From: Pipra filicauda
Taxonomy: Eukaryota; Chordata; Aves; Passeriformes; Pipridae
DNA length: 64,000 nt
Reading direction: 5' to 3'
NCBI RefSeq assembly: GCF_003945595.2
Contig: NW_024105098.1
Span: 2,232,001-2,296,000 of the forward strand
Part shown: positions 21,691-33,600 of the stretch, in pieces
Numbering within the stretch: the stretch's first letter is position 1
Layout: each line of letters opens with the position of its first letter
The notes under the pieces: model-generated
What the model saw: the letters and a program-made list of their open reading frames with translations, nothing else
Database searches by the model: none
What the model was told of the DNA's origin: nothing
Program-made: the position numbers and the translations under genes

Positions 21691-24600
21691 TCAGGGAGGG
21701 AGCGTCCGGTCCGGTCCCCTCACACAGCCGGGAGAGAGGGGTCCGGTCCGGTCCCCTCCCCTCACACAGCCAGGAGAGAGGGGTCCGGTCCGGTCCCCTC
21801 ACACAGCCGGGACGGAGGGTCGGCGGGGGGCTCCCTCAGACGGGTGTGAGGGAGGGTCGGGGGGTCCCTCGCACAGCCCCGAGGGAGGGCTGGGTCGGGT
21901 CCGGTCCCCTCACACAGCCCCGAGGGAGGGCTGGGTCGGGTCCGGTCCCCTCGCACAGCCCCGAGGGGGGGTCGGGTCGGGTCCAGTCCCCTCACACAGA
22001 CCAGAGGGGGGTTCAGGGGTCCCTCACACAGCCCCGAGGGGGGCTCGGCAGGCAGGTGGGCCCAGGCTGCTCTTTGCCCGTTCCAGCACCCTGCCATGGG
22101 CTCTGTCCCAGTCACATCAAGTTCACATTCTTTGCCTGGACTAAGCAAACAGCAAACCCCCGAGCTGTACGTGGTGGGTGCCTGGTGTAGCAGGTGCATC
22201 GTCAGTCATTTAACTCCTCTCTTGCTGCAAAGCACCTGATAGTGCAATAGCGTCTTTATTCTCAGAACATCAAAAGTGCTCTATAACTGCTCCTGGAAGT
22301 AAGTCTCACACGGCCTCCAAGGAGGAAATACCCCATTCAACCAGGTGAAACTGTGAGCCCTCAGCTCTCACCGGCCTCTCTGGGCAGGGGCGTGTTGGCA
22401 GGAGTGTCTGTGTGTGGCTGCTTTTAAATATTGTTTAGTTAAAATAAACTCTGGAAGGTGGAGTAGGCAAGCTAAACTCAGTCTGTGGTTTCTGCTGTAC
22501 AGATTGATGACAAAGAATTCGACATCCCTCAGGTTGATACCCCCCCCACGCTGGAGAGCATCCTGAATGAGGTGAGTGTCTGTCGGGCAGGGAAGGGCAG
22601 GCAGCACAGGCTCCTTTGGCTCCCTTCCTCCTGTGTTTTCCCGGGAAAATAAAACTGTATAACTTCATGATGTCCCGGTATTGATAGCTGGTGAAGTGCT
22701 CAGTTGAGTAATTGCTTTATCGGGTGTGACATAGAATTTTGGTTTTGTTTTTTGGTGTTTTTTTTTTTTCAATTAAAGTATCCACAGCTGCAACACATAA
22801 AAAGTTTCTATTAAGTCTAAGTACGTTCACCTGTGGATCTGGACAGTCACCTGAAGCCTATACAGTCTGTTAAAGGTCGGGGCATCAAACAGATGTTTTT
22901 AGCTAAAAGTAATTGCAGAGTTTCTGGGTAGTTCTTAAGTTGTGAGAGGAGGTGAGAACTAGATATTTAGTCCTCTGGCAGGAGCAATGAACTGTCTCAG
23001 CACCTGATGTGACTTGTAGTACCTTGCAGGGGAGAGCTGACTTTGTCTCACTTGTATCTAACTCAGTGTATTTTTTTACAGTAGCTGTGTATGAGCCCTC
23101 AAAAGGAAAAACGGCCTGAAAGTAAAGATTAACTCAAAGAAAACAAGCTTTTTAACAAAATGAGGAAATTGGTGGCTGGATTTCCTTTTCCCCTAAAGGG
23201 AGAAGGAGCCTGGGAGGGCTCATAGTTCTTTTAAAAAGCTGCATTAAAAATACAGGTGTAAGGTGCCCCAAACAGATCCAGACCAAGAATGAGAGGAGTA
23301 GTAGGGGTAGTGTACAGAGGTGTGTCCTGTTTCTGCTGGTGCCTTGGGTGACAGAGGTGGAGGGAACTGAGTAAATTTGGGTGATACCAAAGGAGATGCA
23401 GTGACAGCTGTGTCAGAGGAGCAGAATGCAAGTCTTAAACCCCGAGAGGTAATCATGAGAAAAGCGTAGTTCAGTGCAAACAAATGCAAAGTCTTACTCC
23501 AGTGCTATTGATCTCAGTTACACATGGGATGGAAATGACTGGTAAAGCACCTTTTGAGAAGGATTTTACTGGAGAACAACCTGTCTGAGCCAAAAAGGCA
23601 GAGTTGCAGTGGAAGAGGGGATGTGCAATGGGCACAGGGCTCTGCTCTCTGCTCCTCTGGCATCAGCTAGGCTGTTGTGTTTGCTCTCTCTGGCTCTGTG
23701 AGGAGAGAACACGAACTGCACCACATTTAGAAAACATCAGGAAAAATGGCTGTTTGAAAAACACTGTATTAAAAAATTCTGGGTTAAGACTGAAAGGAGA
23801 AAGATTGCCAGCAGAAGAGCACAGAGCAGAGCAAAATCAACTCTCAAAGCAGCTGGAGGGACTGCTGGGCTCTTAGGGCCACCTGGTGAAGTGCTGGAGT
23901 AGATGATGATAATTCTAGGCCTTCTCTTGGCTATTGGGAGACTTGGGAACAGCTCAGTTAAAGGTCAGTTTAAGTTTTGATGGAGTAGATATTATCTGGG
24001 GAAGGAAGATTTAGTCGAACGATTTTCTCTCCAGCCCACTCCTGTGATTATTGTGAACTCTGGAAACTGGTTCTTCCACAGGATCAGTCCAGTAAAGTAG
24101 GAAATAATTCCTGGTTTTACGTATGAGACTGTCTTGTCCTTTCCTTCATTTTTTTTTTTATTTTTTAGCTGAACTGGTGCTGTTTTGCCGACGTTTCGGT
24201 TGTGGTGCTGTGTGCTTTGAACACTTAGCAAGCTGTGGTGATTCTGTCCCCTCAGACCGATGATGAAGAGGAGTCTTTCGTTTTGGAGGATCCCTTTCTG
24301 CTGAACGTGGACAACACGGACGCGCACTCCTACGACACGTCGTCCGTGGCCAGCTCCGACAGCGGGGACCGCTCGCACCTCAAGAGGTACTGCAGCCCCA
24401 GCCCTGCCAGCTGCACCCTGGGGGTGCTGCTTAGAGCCCTTAAAAACAAATCCTCCTTTTTTCTGGCAGAACACTGTTACTCCTCCAGGGTCACGTAGGC
24501 AAAGGTGGGATTTGTTGCTGCGCTGAGGGCTGGCCTGTTTGAGTGTGCTGGTTTAAAGGGAAACCGGCAGGGGAAATGAACTCAGCTCAAAGGAGAGATT

Positions 24601-27600
24601 ATAAGTCAGAATAACAGTTTAATAAAATAATACAATAAATACGATTATACAGGCAAACAGTTGGTTTTAACCCACAAAACCCAAATGTATGACCCAGCAC
24701 CCTGGGGCATGAACAGAATGGTGTTCGTTGGGCCCCCCGAGTCCAAAGGAAAAGGAGAGGGAAAAAACCTGTTGGTGAGAGTGCTGGTGCAGTCTGGTCA
24801 AGAGTGGTGATCTGCAGTCTTCCTCTGGATCCCACGAGTGGTTAAAAAAGTCCCAAGACTCCAAGATTATATATCCTCCAGTTCAGGCAGGAATGCCCAG
24901 TGTACCTCCCTCAGGGCGGGGGGTTCCACACTGGGTGTGAGGACAGGAGCATCCTCCTCTCTCACAGGCCTCTTAACACCCAGTTCATAGCCCGAGGAGT
25001 CAGGGCTGCTCCGGGCAGAGGGTGTAAATGGTCTGTTGATAACAGTTTCTGGGCAATGGCATGGAAGGCTATAGAACACACAGTTTTGGGTTACACCCAT
25101 CCAGTGGTGAACTGGTCCCAGCTGTTCTAACTAGGACATCGAGCAATAAGTGCCCAAATTTTATGGGAGACAGAATATTTCAGTTTCTCTGAGTTTTAAT
25201 GAAATCTTTGTAGTGCTGAACCGTGATGACTTTAAAGAAAATCTTTCAGAGCTGTGTTTGACCTCCAGAGTGTGCCAGCAGCTGGTGGTTATTTGTGCAA
25301 GGCAAATGCTGTCACTCCTTTGAGTGGACTGCTGATGCTGACATCTAAAATGTGGTAATTAGCTCCAGTACTGCTGACCTGTTAATTACTCCAGGGATGG
25401 CCTGAGCCACTCCCATGGCTGCCTGGTGTGCTGTGGGAAGCTGTGGTTATTGCATGAGCAGTTGCACAGGATATAAACAGTCTGAATCTGGTGGTTTCTG
25501 TTGGCATATGGTGGTGTATGGATTCACTGTCCCTTCTTTTTTCGAAGAAGATGCCTTGTACTGAGAGAAATCTTACCTGTAGTGGCTTAAACATTTCCAG
25601 TACAGAGTAGGCAGAAAAACCTGGAAGTGTTCCTGTTATTTTGAGTGAGGCTGGTTGCCATGGTTATAGGTCTTTAGCCATAATATAAGTTATTAACAAC
25701 ATATTTCTTCATTCTATGTGTGAGCTCCTTATTTGTGCACCTCTGGAGAGATAAGAATCGGGAGTTTCCGGCTTAGTTTTGGGAATTTGGCTTTCTGGTG
25801 GTGAGCATGGCAACAAAATTGCAACTTTCCTGGAGATTTTCCCTCTGCTGTGGTTGCTGGAGTGCACCAGTGCTCTTCAGAAATAACTGTTCCTGCACAT
25901 GAGTTAGTTTTAAAAGATGTTTTGTCCATAAACAGAAGCACTTAAGCTTTTGTATCAGGTGTTTTAATTGAAGGTTATTATTTAAGCATACACCCAGTTT
26001 TCCTGGGGCTCTGTGTTCTGCTGATGAACCTCTTCCAATTGTTTAGTTTTGCTTAGATTTGCTTACAGACTAAATTGTTTAGTTTTGCTTACAGACTAAA
26101 ACTTCCTGGCTCACTGAAAGACTTGTTAAAGAGCTCAAGTGTTGCTTTCAGGCTTTATTAATAAATTCTGAGGTTTGCTTGAAACTGAGCATTTGTTTGA
26201 AGAACTACTTACTTTTCTCTGGGAGGTGAGTTAGAGTCAGACTGTGCAGGCAGAGCAGGCTTTGCTCATAATCCCATGTGTCATCTCATTCTGGGCCCCC
26301 AAGAATAAGAATGGAAACTGTGTGAGTTACAGGTGCATGCAGAATTTACCTGCTGCTTTACTTGTGGCCTAGGCAAAGCTCCAAACTCTTGTGGATGCCT
26401 TCAATTTATTTCTTTTTTCCTTAGGAAGAAAAAACTCCCAGATTCTCTCTCACTCCATGGATCAGTGATCCGGCTCTCACTCCTGAAAGGAATTTCTGCC
26501 CAAATAGTGTCTGCAGCAGTAAGTGTTGCCTTCTGGTCACATCCATGAGTTAAAACTTGAAACTCTTTTGGTGTGTAGGGGTGTGTGTGATCTCCTCCCT
26601 CCTCCCTGCTATTAGTTCTGGGTGGTCCATAGCAGTCCCTGCTTGGTCCATAAAGTACTAACTGGTAGTCCCAGGCAGCAGTGAGCAAGGGATGAGCTGA
26701 CTCAGTGCAGCAGCAATGTGGGAGGTGCTCTTGAGCACTGATTTGTGTTGCTGGGTGTCATTAAACCTGCTGGCAAATGTTCCATTGGCAGGTCTGCTCA
26801 GTGCCTGCAGCAGGCACAGTACACACGAAACTTCCTTATGGAATTACAGGAAATGCTGCTTCCTCTCCATTTCTGGGCACTTTGTCATCCCTCTGGGTGT
26901 TTCTGGCCAGTGGTCCCTGGTGGGACCATGAGAATGCAGCTCGTGTTGATTTTGCTCCGTGTAATAATTTGTAATAATTAGAGATGTGCACAGAGCTGGG
27001 GGTTGTGCCTCCCTCACTCGTGGCTTCTCCTGTTTCCCCAGGACAAGGTGGATGCTGGCTTGCCCACTGCAATTGTAAGTACTCCCACACTTTTCAAGGA
27101 CTCTGTACTTGGTTTTCATGCCAGTTTGTTAAAGCAGTAATTTAAGACTCCTGATAATGAATTTCAAACAGGAGGGATGGGAGGAGGAGCATGAAAGCTC
27201 TGTTTTCCTGGGGGGAGTGCCCAGCACTCCCCTTTTTTATCTCCTCACCAGGGCTCCTGAGCAGAGCACTCAGCCTGTCCTCCTCTGCTGGGCACACTGG
27301 ATTTCCCCTGGGTATTTCTTTGCCAGTTATTGCTTTGACTCCTCACAATTTCTTATAGAAACTTAAAAGTGCTCCACGTGATGGGTCAGCATCCCTGTGT
27401 CTCTCATGTGTCTGAAATATGTCCTTAAAATACAAATTTTTCACAAAAAAAAAAGGATATTCCTGCTTAGCAATTCGAAGTCAAGCATGTTAATTAAACT
27501 ATGTCAGAAGCGAAGCTGCCTGTAGGTAAATGAGAAATGTTTTAAGGAGGTGAAATGCAGCAAGTGTTTGTTCTGTCTTTGTGAAATGAGTTCTAATGTG

Positions 27601-30600
27601 TTACAAAGAAACTAAAGATGTGCTTGGTCACTTTGACTGTAGTAGCATCAGTCCATGAGAAATTATATTTTTTGTTTAAAAAGGCTGCACAGCAGAGTTG
27701 GAAGCTGTGACTCTGCACATAGAATAAAAACCAATGCTTACACATCCAGATATCAAAGCACTGGAATTTTTTTAGCCTGACTTAGACTCGTTAATAAATA
27801 AAGTAGAACAACATTAATACATCTACAGCATTATGTGATTTCTATTAGGTTTTAGTGAATTGGGTGCAGGTTTGCAAGTGCAATAGGATCTTGGAGCTGT
27901 GTTTAATTCCCTGTGGAATCTCTGGGCCTGCTGTGGGCTGTCTCTTCAGGGGACCAGCACTGCAGAGGGTTGTAGAAGAGTTCACATGTGGATGTAGCAG
28001 CTGAATTAGAAAAAAATCCCGAGTATTTATATTCAGAAACTACACCAAAAGAATGAGACTGACTTTAGAGAGAAGAAATTTCGCTGTGGGTCCCACTCAG
28101 AGCATTTGAGTGTCAAACAGCAGAGGGAAAGGCAGCCCTCTGATCTTGAGAAAATCTGTGTGATGCTCTTTCACATGTAGTGCTTATCTGGCTTCATGTA
28201 GGAATTGCTTGTCACTTATAAATTAAAGAAGTTATTTATACAACCTTTGAAATCTTCCCCTTTTGGCAAACTTTGCTTGGTAAATGGTGGATCTGTGAAT
28301 GATTTCTTCTGCCTTCAATCTATCTGTGTGACTCTTCCAGGCAGCATCAAATCTGATAGCAGTGGGGACTTCCCATGGCTTAGCCCTGATATTTGGTAAG
28401 TTAAAAATAAAGTTTGGAGGTTTTTTGCGTTTCAGTGATCTTAAAAAAAATTGCAAACACAAGCAAGAAAACCCCAGCCTGATTTAGAACTGCAGGCTGG
28501 ATTCCTTCTGAGGAATGTACTTCTGAGTTTGTGCTAAATGTGATTTTCTTTCAGCAAAGAAATAAAGCACAAGTAATATCTTAGTTGTCCTTATTCACAT
28601 GTTCCTTCTGCTTTGGTGGGGATTGGCACATTGATACTCAGAAATTTAGTTCTGTAGCACTTCTCTAAAGAGCCTTTTCTGGGTTTAAATGGAAAATACT
28701 CTGTTTTCATGTGGAAGAAACCACAGCAGTGTGCACACCAGTATCACCTCAAAGTATTAACCTTCTGCTCTGTGATGTAATAGCTGTCAGCATCAGGGGA
28801 ATTGTGTTCCTTGGGAAGTGGGGCCTCTGACCATGGCTGGTGTCAGGGGTGTCTCCTTCCCTGCACCATCACCCACCTCTGTGTCCCTTCATGCTTTTAG
28901 TCTTTTATCACAGAACTTCATTCAAAAGGTTTCTGAGCCTGTGCCTCTGTTTATCCAGGTCACCAGCTGGGCCAGAACAGCTCCTGATCTGCTCCCATAA
29001 ACACTGGGTTTTGTGCCTTTTATCTGTGCAGCACCAACTTCTTAACCATTTCAGAAATCTCAGTATCTTCTATACTTTTTTTTCAAAGCTGGATGAAATT
29101 ATTCAAATGCAGAATTCTGGGGGATGGGGTACAAGAGAGGGGTGGGAAAGACTGTGATAGTGCAAGACTCACCTCCCTGGGTATTTACACATTAAACTGT
29201 TTGATGCCCTTTGCTTAATTCAGTAGTGAAACAGTTACAGGTTGTGCTTAATCTGAATATAAGTAACTTCTTATCTGCTGCAGGTAACACAGGACCTTAC
29301 GGAGTTTTTAGCACTAAACCTTTGTGGGGTTTTGGATTTTTTTTAGTTTTTTAAAGGTTGCTCTAGTGTGTGGAGCTCTCCAGGATCACTCCTGTGGAAC
29401 ACACTGTTACTCTGATTTTGCTCTCTGTGTGCTGACATGAGGAAGTCAGGAAGCTTTTAAATAAGAAACTGTTCTCTGCAAGTGTCATAATAGATAATTC
29501 TTAGCATTTTACATTGCAGAAGGGACTCTAGGACTCTATATAAGCATGCAAAGAGTCATTCTTACATTCTGGCTTGAGTTTCTTCTGCAATTTAAAGCAG
29601 CAGTTTGTCTGTAGGCTGATCAGTATCTGTACATTTTTTAGGAGAACGTGTTTCTACCAGATGTGTTAATTAGGGTGAGATTCACTACTGAAGGCTTGTA
29701 AACTGTGTGCAGGGTTTATATTTACAATGGGAATATAAGAGCTTTTTCTGTCTGCAAAAACATAGGTGCATTTTGTGGTTGAACAGAACTCTGAATGGTT
29801 GTGTCACTAGGAAAATTTGTAACCCTTTGTTTTTTCTTTCATGTATTTGACTTTAGCTATTTTGTTTGTCTCTCCTGAGTCCACTTGTATTCTTGACTTG
29901 TCTGCTCTGTCCTTTCTGAGGAAGACTTGGGAAACTTTCATTCTGGTTCTTTGAAAGCTTCTGTTGGCTCTTGAGAAATTATCACAGGACATCTCTCAGT
30001 TTGTGCATCTGATCTTTGAGAAACATTTTTTAGTGGATTAGAGTTGGATTAATTGCCTGTTCTTTGTCATACTCTCATGTGTTGCAGAAGTGCTGGTAGG
30101 AAGGGATGTCTGGAGCACACAAATACTCTTTATCCATTTTTCTGGAAGAGCTGGGAGGTTTTACCCTACTCAAAAACCAGCTCTTAAACACAATTCACTG
30201 AAGTGTGTTGTTTTTCATAAAGACTTGATGTTCCAGACAGAAAAATTTCTGTATGGCTAAACTTTGTTTTGATTTGTGTGGTACCACTATTGATTTGTAT
30301 TTTTTTTTTCTCTGTTGGTTGTAAAACTTATGGTGGGTGTCCTGAGTCTCTGAGGTATGGCAGCATTAAAACTAAATTTTGGGATGATTACCCTTAGATG
30401 TGTTTTTAAATTCGTGGGGAGTTGATTTGCTGGCTGGTGGTAACTGGTTGAAAGCAGTGTTACCAATGATATTACTGTTACATTACCAGTTTTATTTCCT
30501 CTCAGATTTCTGTTTTTTTTTTCTTTTTTTACTCTTCAGTACAAAATGGAGTTCAAATTTATGAACTCACTTTTTAAAGTGCTTGTATTTAAACCACTAT

Positions 30601-33600
30601 CACAGCATCACTTCTTGAATAAATCAGAAGGTGAAATGTTAACCAGAGGAAACACTCAGCAAACTCTGAAGGCTCTCTGTCTTTGGAGATGGTCACATAT
30701 GTGCTGTTTGTTACTTCACTCCTTTCTTTTATGTTGATTTCTGGCTTTTTCTTCCCTCTTGTGGCCCTTTCTGTGTGGATGAACAGGAAAAGGTACAGTA
30801 ACTGCCCTGTGCACGTGCCCTGCATGCCCAGCTCCCGTGTTCCCAGTTTGCATGTTGTCTGTGCTGGCATTCCAGGTGCCAGCTCAGCAGAAGGCAGTGC
30901 AGGAATAGTGGATGATGCTGCTGGCCACTCTGGGAATTGCTAATGGGATGCATGTGCATTGCACCCTCCCAAATCCCCCAGGCAGGAACAGGTAAAGGTG
31001 TTTGTTATCCTGCCCTAGGGCAGCAGCTCCACAGCTCTTTGTGAGGGTGTTGTTTTGGGGCAGGACAAAGCCTCTTCCACGAGCTCACCTCCATCCAGAG
31101 CAGTTCTGGCACCGTGCCTGAGAGGATTCGTGACATTGGAGTAATTCTGCAGGAAACCAATTCAAACTCAGGAAAATCAGGGCTTAAGGGAAAGATCTTG
31201 GTGGCAGCCTGGTGATCTGAGCAGTATCAGCTTCTGGAGTGCTCTGCTCATTCCTCTGCTCTGGGAAGTGACTTGTTTCACATTCACAAACTTGGTTTGA
31301 TTCTGTATTTGCAGAGCTGTGTCTAAGGGCCATCTCACTTTGACCTCAGACTGAGAGCAACACAGTTGCTGCCAGAGAACTTTCAGATGAAGAACTAACT
31401 GCCTTTTGTAAATTGAAAAATTAAACCCATCTTTGGACAATTGATAGCCACCTTTGTTTCAAGCATCTGGGAAAAGCTTTTTATGTTTAATCCTAAATGT
31501 GCCTTAATTCCAAGCTGATAATGTAGGTCTGGAAAATCATCAGATCACCTTCTATAACCTTTTGTTTTTATCTATTTTTATTACTTTGCCAGCTGATTAA
31601 TAGGACCTCATTGATTCTCTGATCTTGCTTTGCTTTGGAAGCAATTTCATCCACATTATAGTTGTTTTTTAAAAGAAAATCTGATCTAATGGCTCCTCCT
31701 TGTATGTCATCTTTTGACTGGCTGGAAACAAGAACAAGGACTGGCACTGGTCATACAGATCAGTTCATTTTGGGATGTTTGTTTGGAATTAACATTGGGG
31801 GGGAAGGGAAAAGAAAAGGGCTTTGGAAAGTTCCTGTGGGGATACATATAAAGATGTATATAAAGCCTTTATGGAGAAAGCTGTGGAAGATTCTCCTTTT
31901 TCATGCCTTAGAGGAAACAGGTCTTGACTCACTGATGGGCTTGGGCTGCAGTGGAAGGTACAGAATGCCATTTACTTTTCATATGAAGAGCTGGAGCATT
32001 CCCCTTGCTTTCAAACATATTTTTATGGTTAGCAGGTGGTATTTTTCTGGACTGTATTTCCAGACCTCTGGAACAGGAATTGGATCTTGACACCATCTGG
32101 AGAATATTTCTCTGGGAAACTTGTTTACCAGCTGTAGCTCTGTGTTGTCTGAACTTCCATGGAAATCTTCCATGAGTTATCTTCTTCTGTGACCTGTTCT
32201 GATCTGTGCTGTCAGGGATCACAGGGATGTCAAGGTGCTTTCTGGTGGTGTGGCCAAGGATGTTTTCTGCTCGCCCTGGACAGTGCTTTAGGGTAATCCA
32301 TGGGGTCAGCAGCTTTTCTTGCTCATATTCATTTCTCCCACTAATGCCTCTTCATACAGGTGGAATTTGAGCTGACTCCACTGTGTGCTCAGCCCTCAGT
32401 CTGTGTTTGCTGCCTGATGGATCCATCCTTTTGGGGAGGAAATGCAGGATACGTGCTCTGTTTCACATCTAGCACATCTCTAGCAGTGCTCAAGCCTGGA
32501 GGAACGTTTCCTGTGCCTTGGGCAGACCTTCCAGGGGCTTTCTAGTGCTCAGCTCTGTTTCCCTGGATCCTTTCCTTTCCCTTCCTTGCTCTAGGTGACT
32601 CCTGCCCACAGTGTTACTGTGGTGTTTCTGATGTATTTCCAACAATCTTCACAAAGCATCTTTGTTCCTTGACCATCTTAACTGTGCCCCTTGGAGAGCA
32701 AGTTCCTTTTCCCTCCAGCTTCTGGCCTTTATTAACAAAACCAGGGACTAACATGACAAAATAATAATAAAATTATGACATAGAGTTAAGCCTATGTTGG
32801 GGTTTTGCAGTTGATGTTCAAATATGGAGATACAAGACTCAGAAGATAGAATTAATTTTCTGTCATCTTCAATGCTTCAAAGCAGAGTAGTAAAAGGAAT
32901 GCTAGATACTGCTTTGATTTTACCAGTAGTTTCTTCTTCATTATGTAATGCCTCTGCATTTCTATACTCCCTGTGCCTGGTTTGTACTCTTAAAAATCAT
33001 TTTTGTATTTCCCTGCGAGCCAGTGTCCCATTCTCTCTGTACTAACACGTGCTTTCACCTCGTGAACTCTTTTTTTAAGAACTTAATTGTAAGTCTGCGA
33101 GTTGTTAATGTACCCCAAGTGAATTGTACCTGTAAATAATGGCATGATGTTAATTTGAGTCACTGCTCTTCCCTTAATTTCTTGCTGGTTGTTGTGCCCT
33201 AGATCAGAACCAGGCCCTGAGGCTGTGCCTGGGCAGCACTGCTGTGGGGGCCCAGTATGGGGCCATCTCTGCCCTCAGCATCAACAACGACTGTTCCAGG
33301 CTCCTGTGTGGCTTTGCCAAGGGACAGGTAATATTCCCAGGGGATGAGCTGGAGACTCTCTGGAGTTCCAGGCATCAATGTGTAGCTGTGTGTTGGTTGG
33401 TTCAGTGCTCAGAAGCAGTTACACGTGGTGTCATCTGCCCAAAGCCTTTTTTGGCAGCCAATCCCTGCATCCAGGGAGCCAACTCGGAGTGTTTGGGGCT
33501 GGTTTCTGGGGAGGAAGTGACTAATGCAGAGTTTAGTGAAAGGATTTAATTGTGACATAATTCCTGCCCCTGATAAACTGAAATGTGCAGTGGCTCACCA

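Larger units (their letters stand above)
24387..26424 (+). other. VPS8: VPS8 intron 3
   Basis: 2.0 kb. Its left third is a solo LTR (24544-25138); a tandem duplication lies at 26037-26098. Remainder unrecognised. Confidence 0.7.

Noticed and set aside
21209..22199. Long overlapping open frames on both strands (up to 228 codons)
   Set aside because: They come from the CpG-rich minisatellite and lack of stop codons in GC-rich sequence; the peptides are repetitive with no domain. Only the first 36 codons after 21497 are real VPS8.
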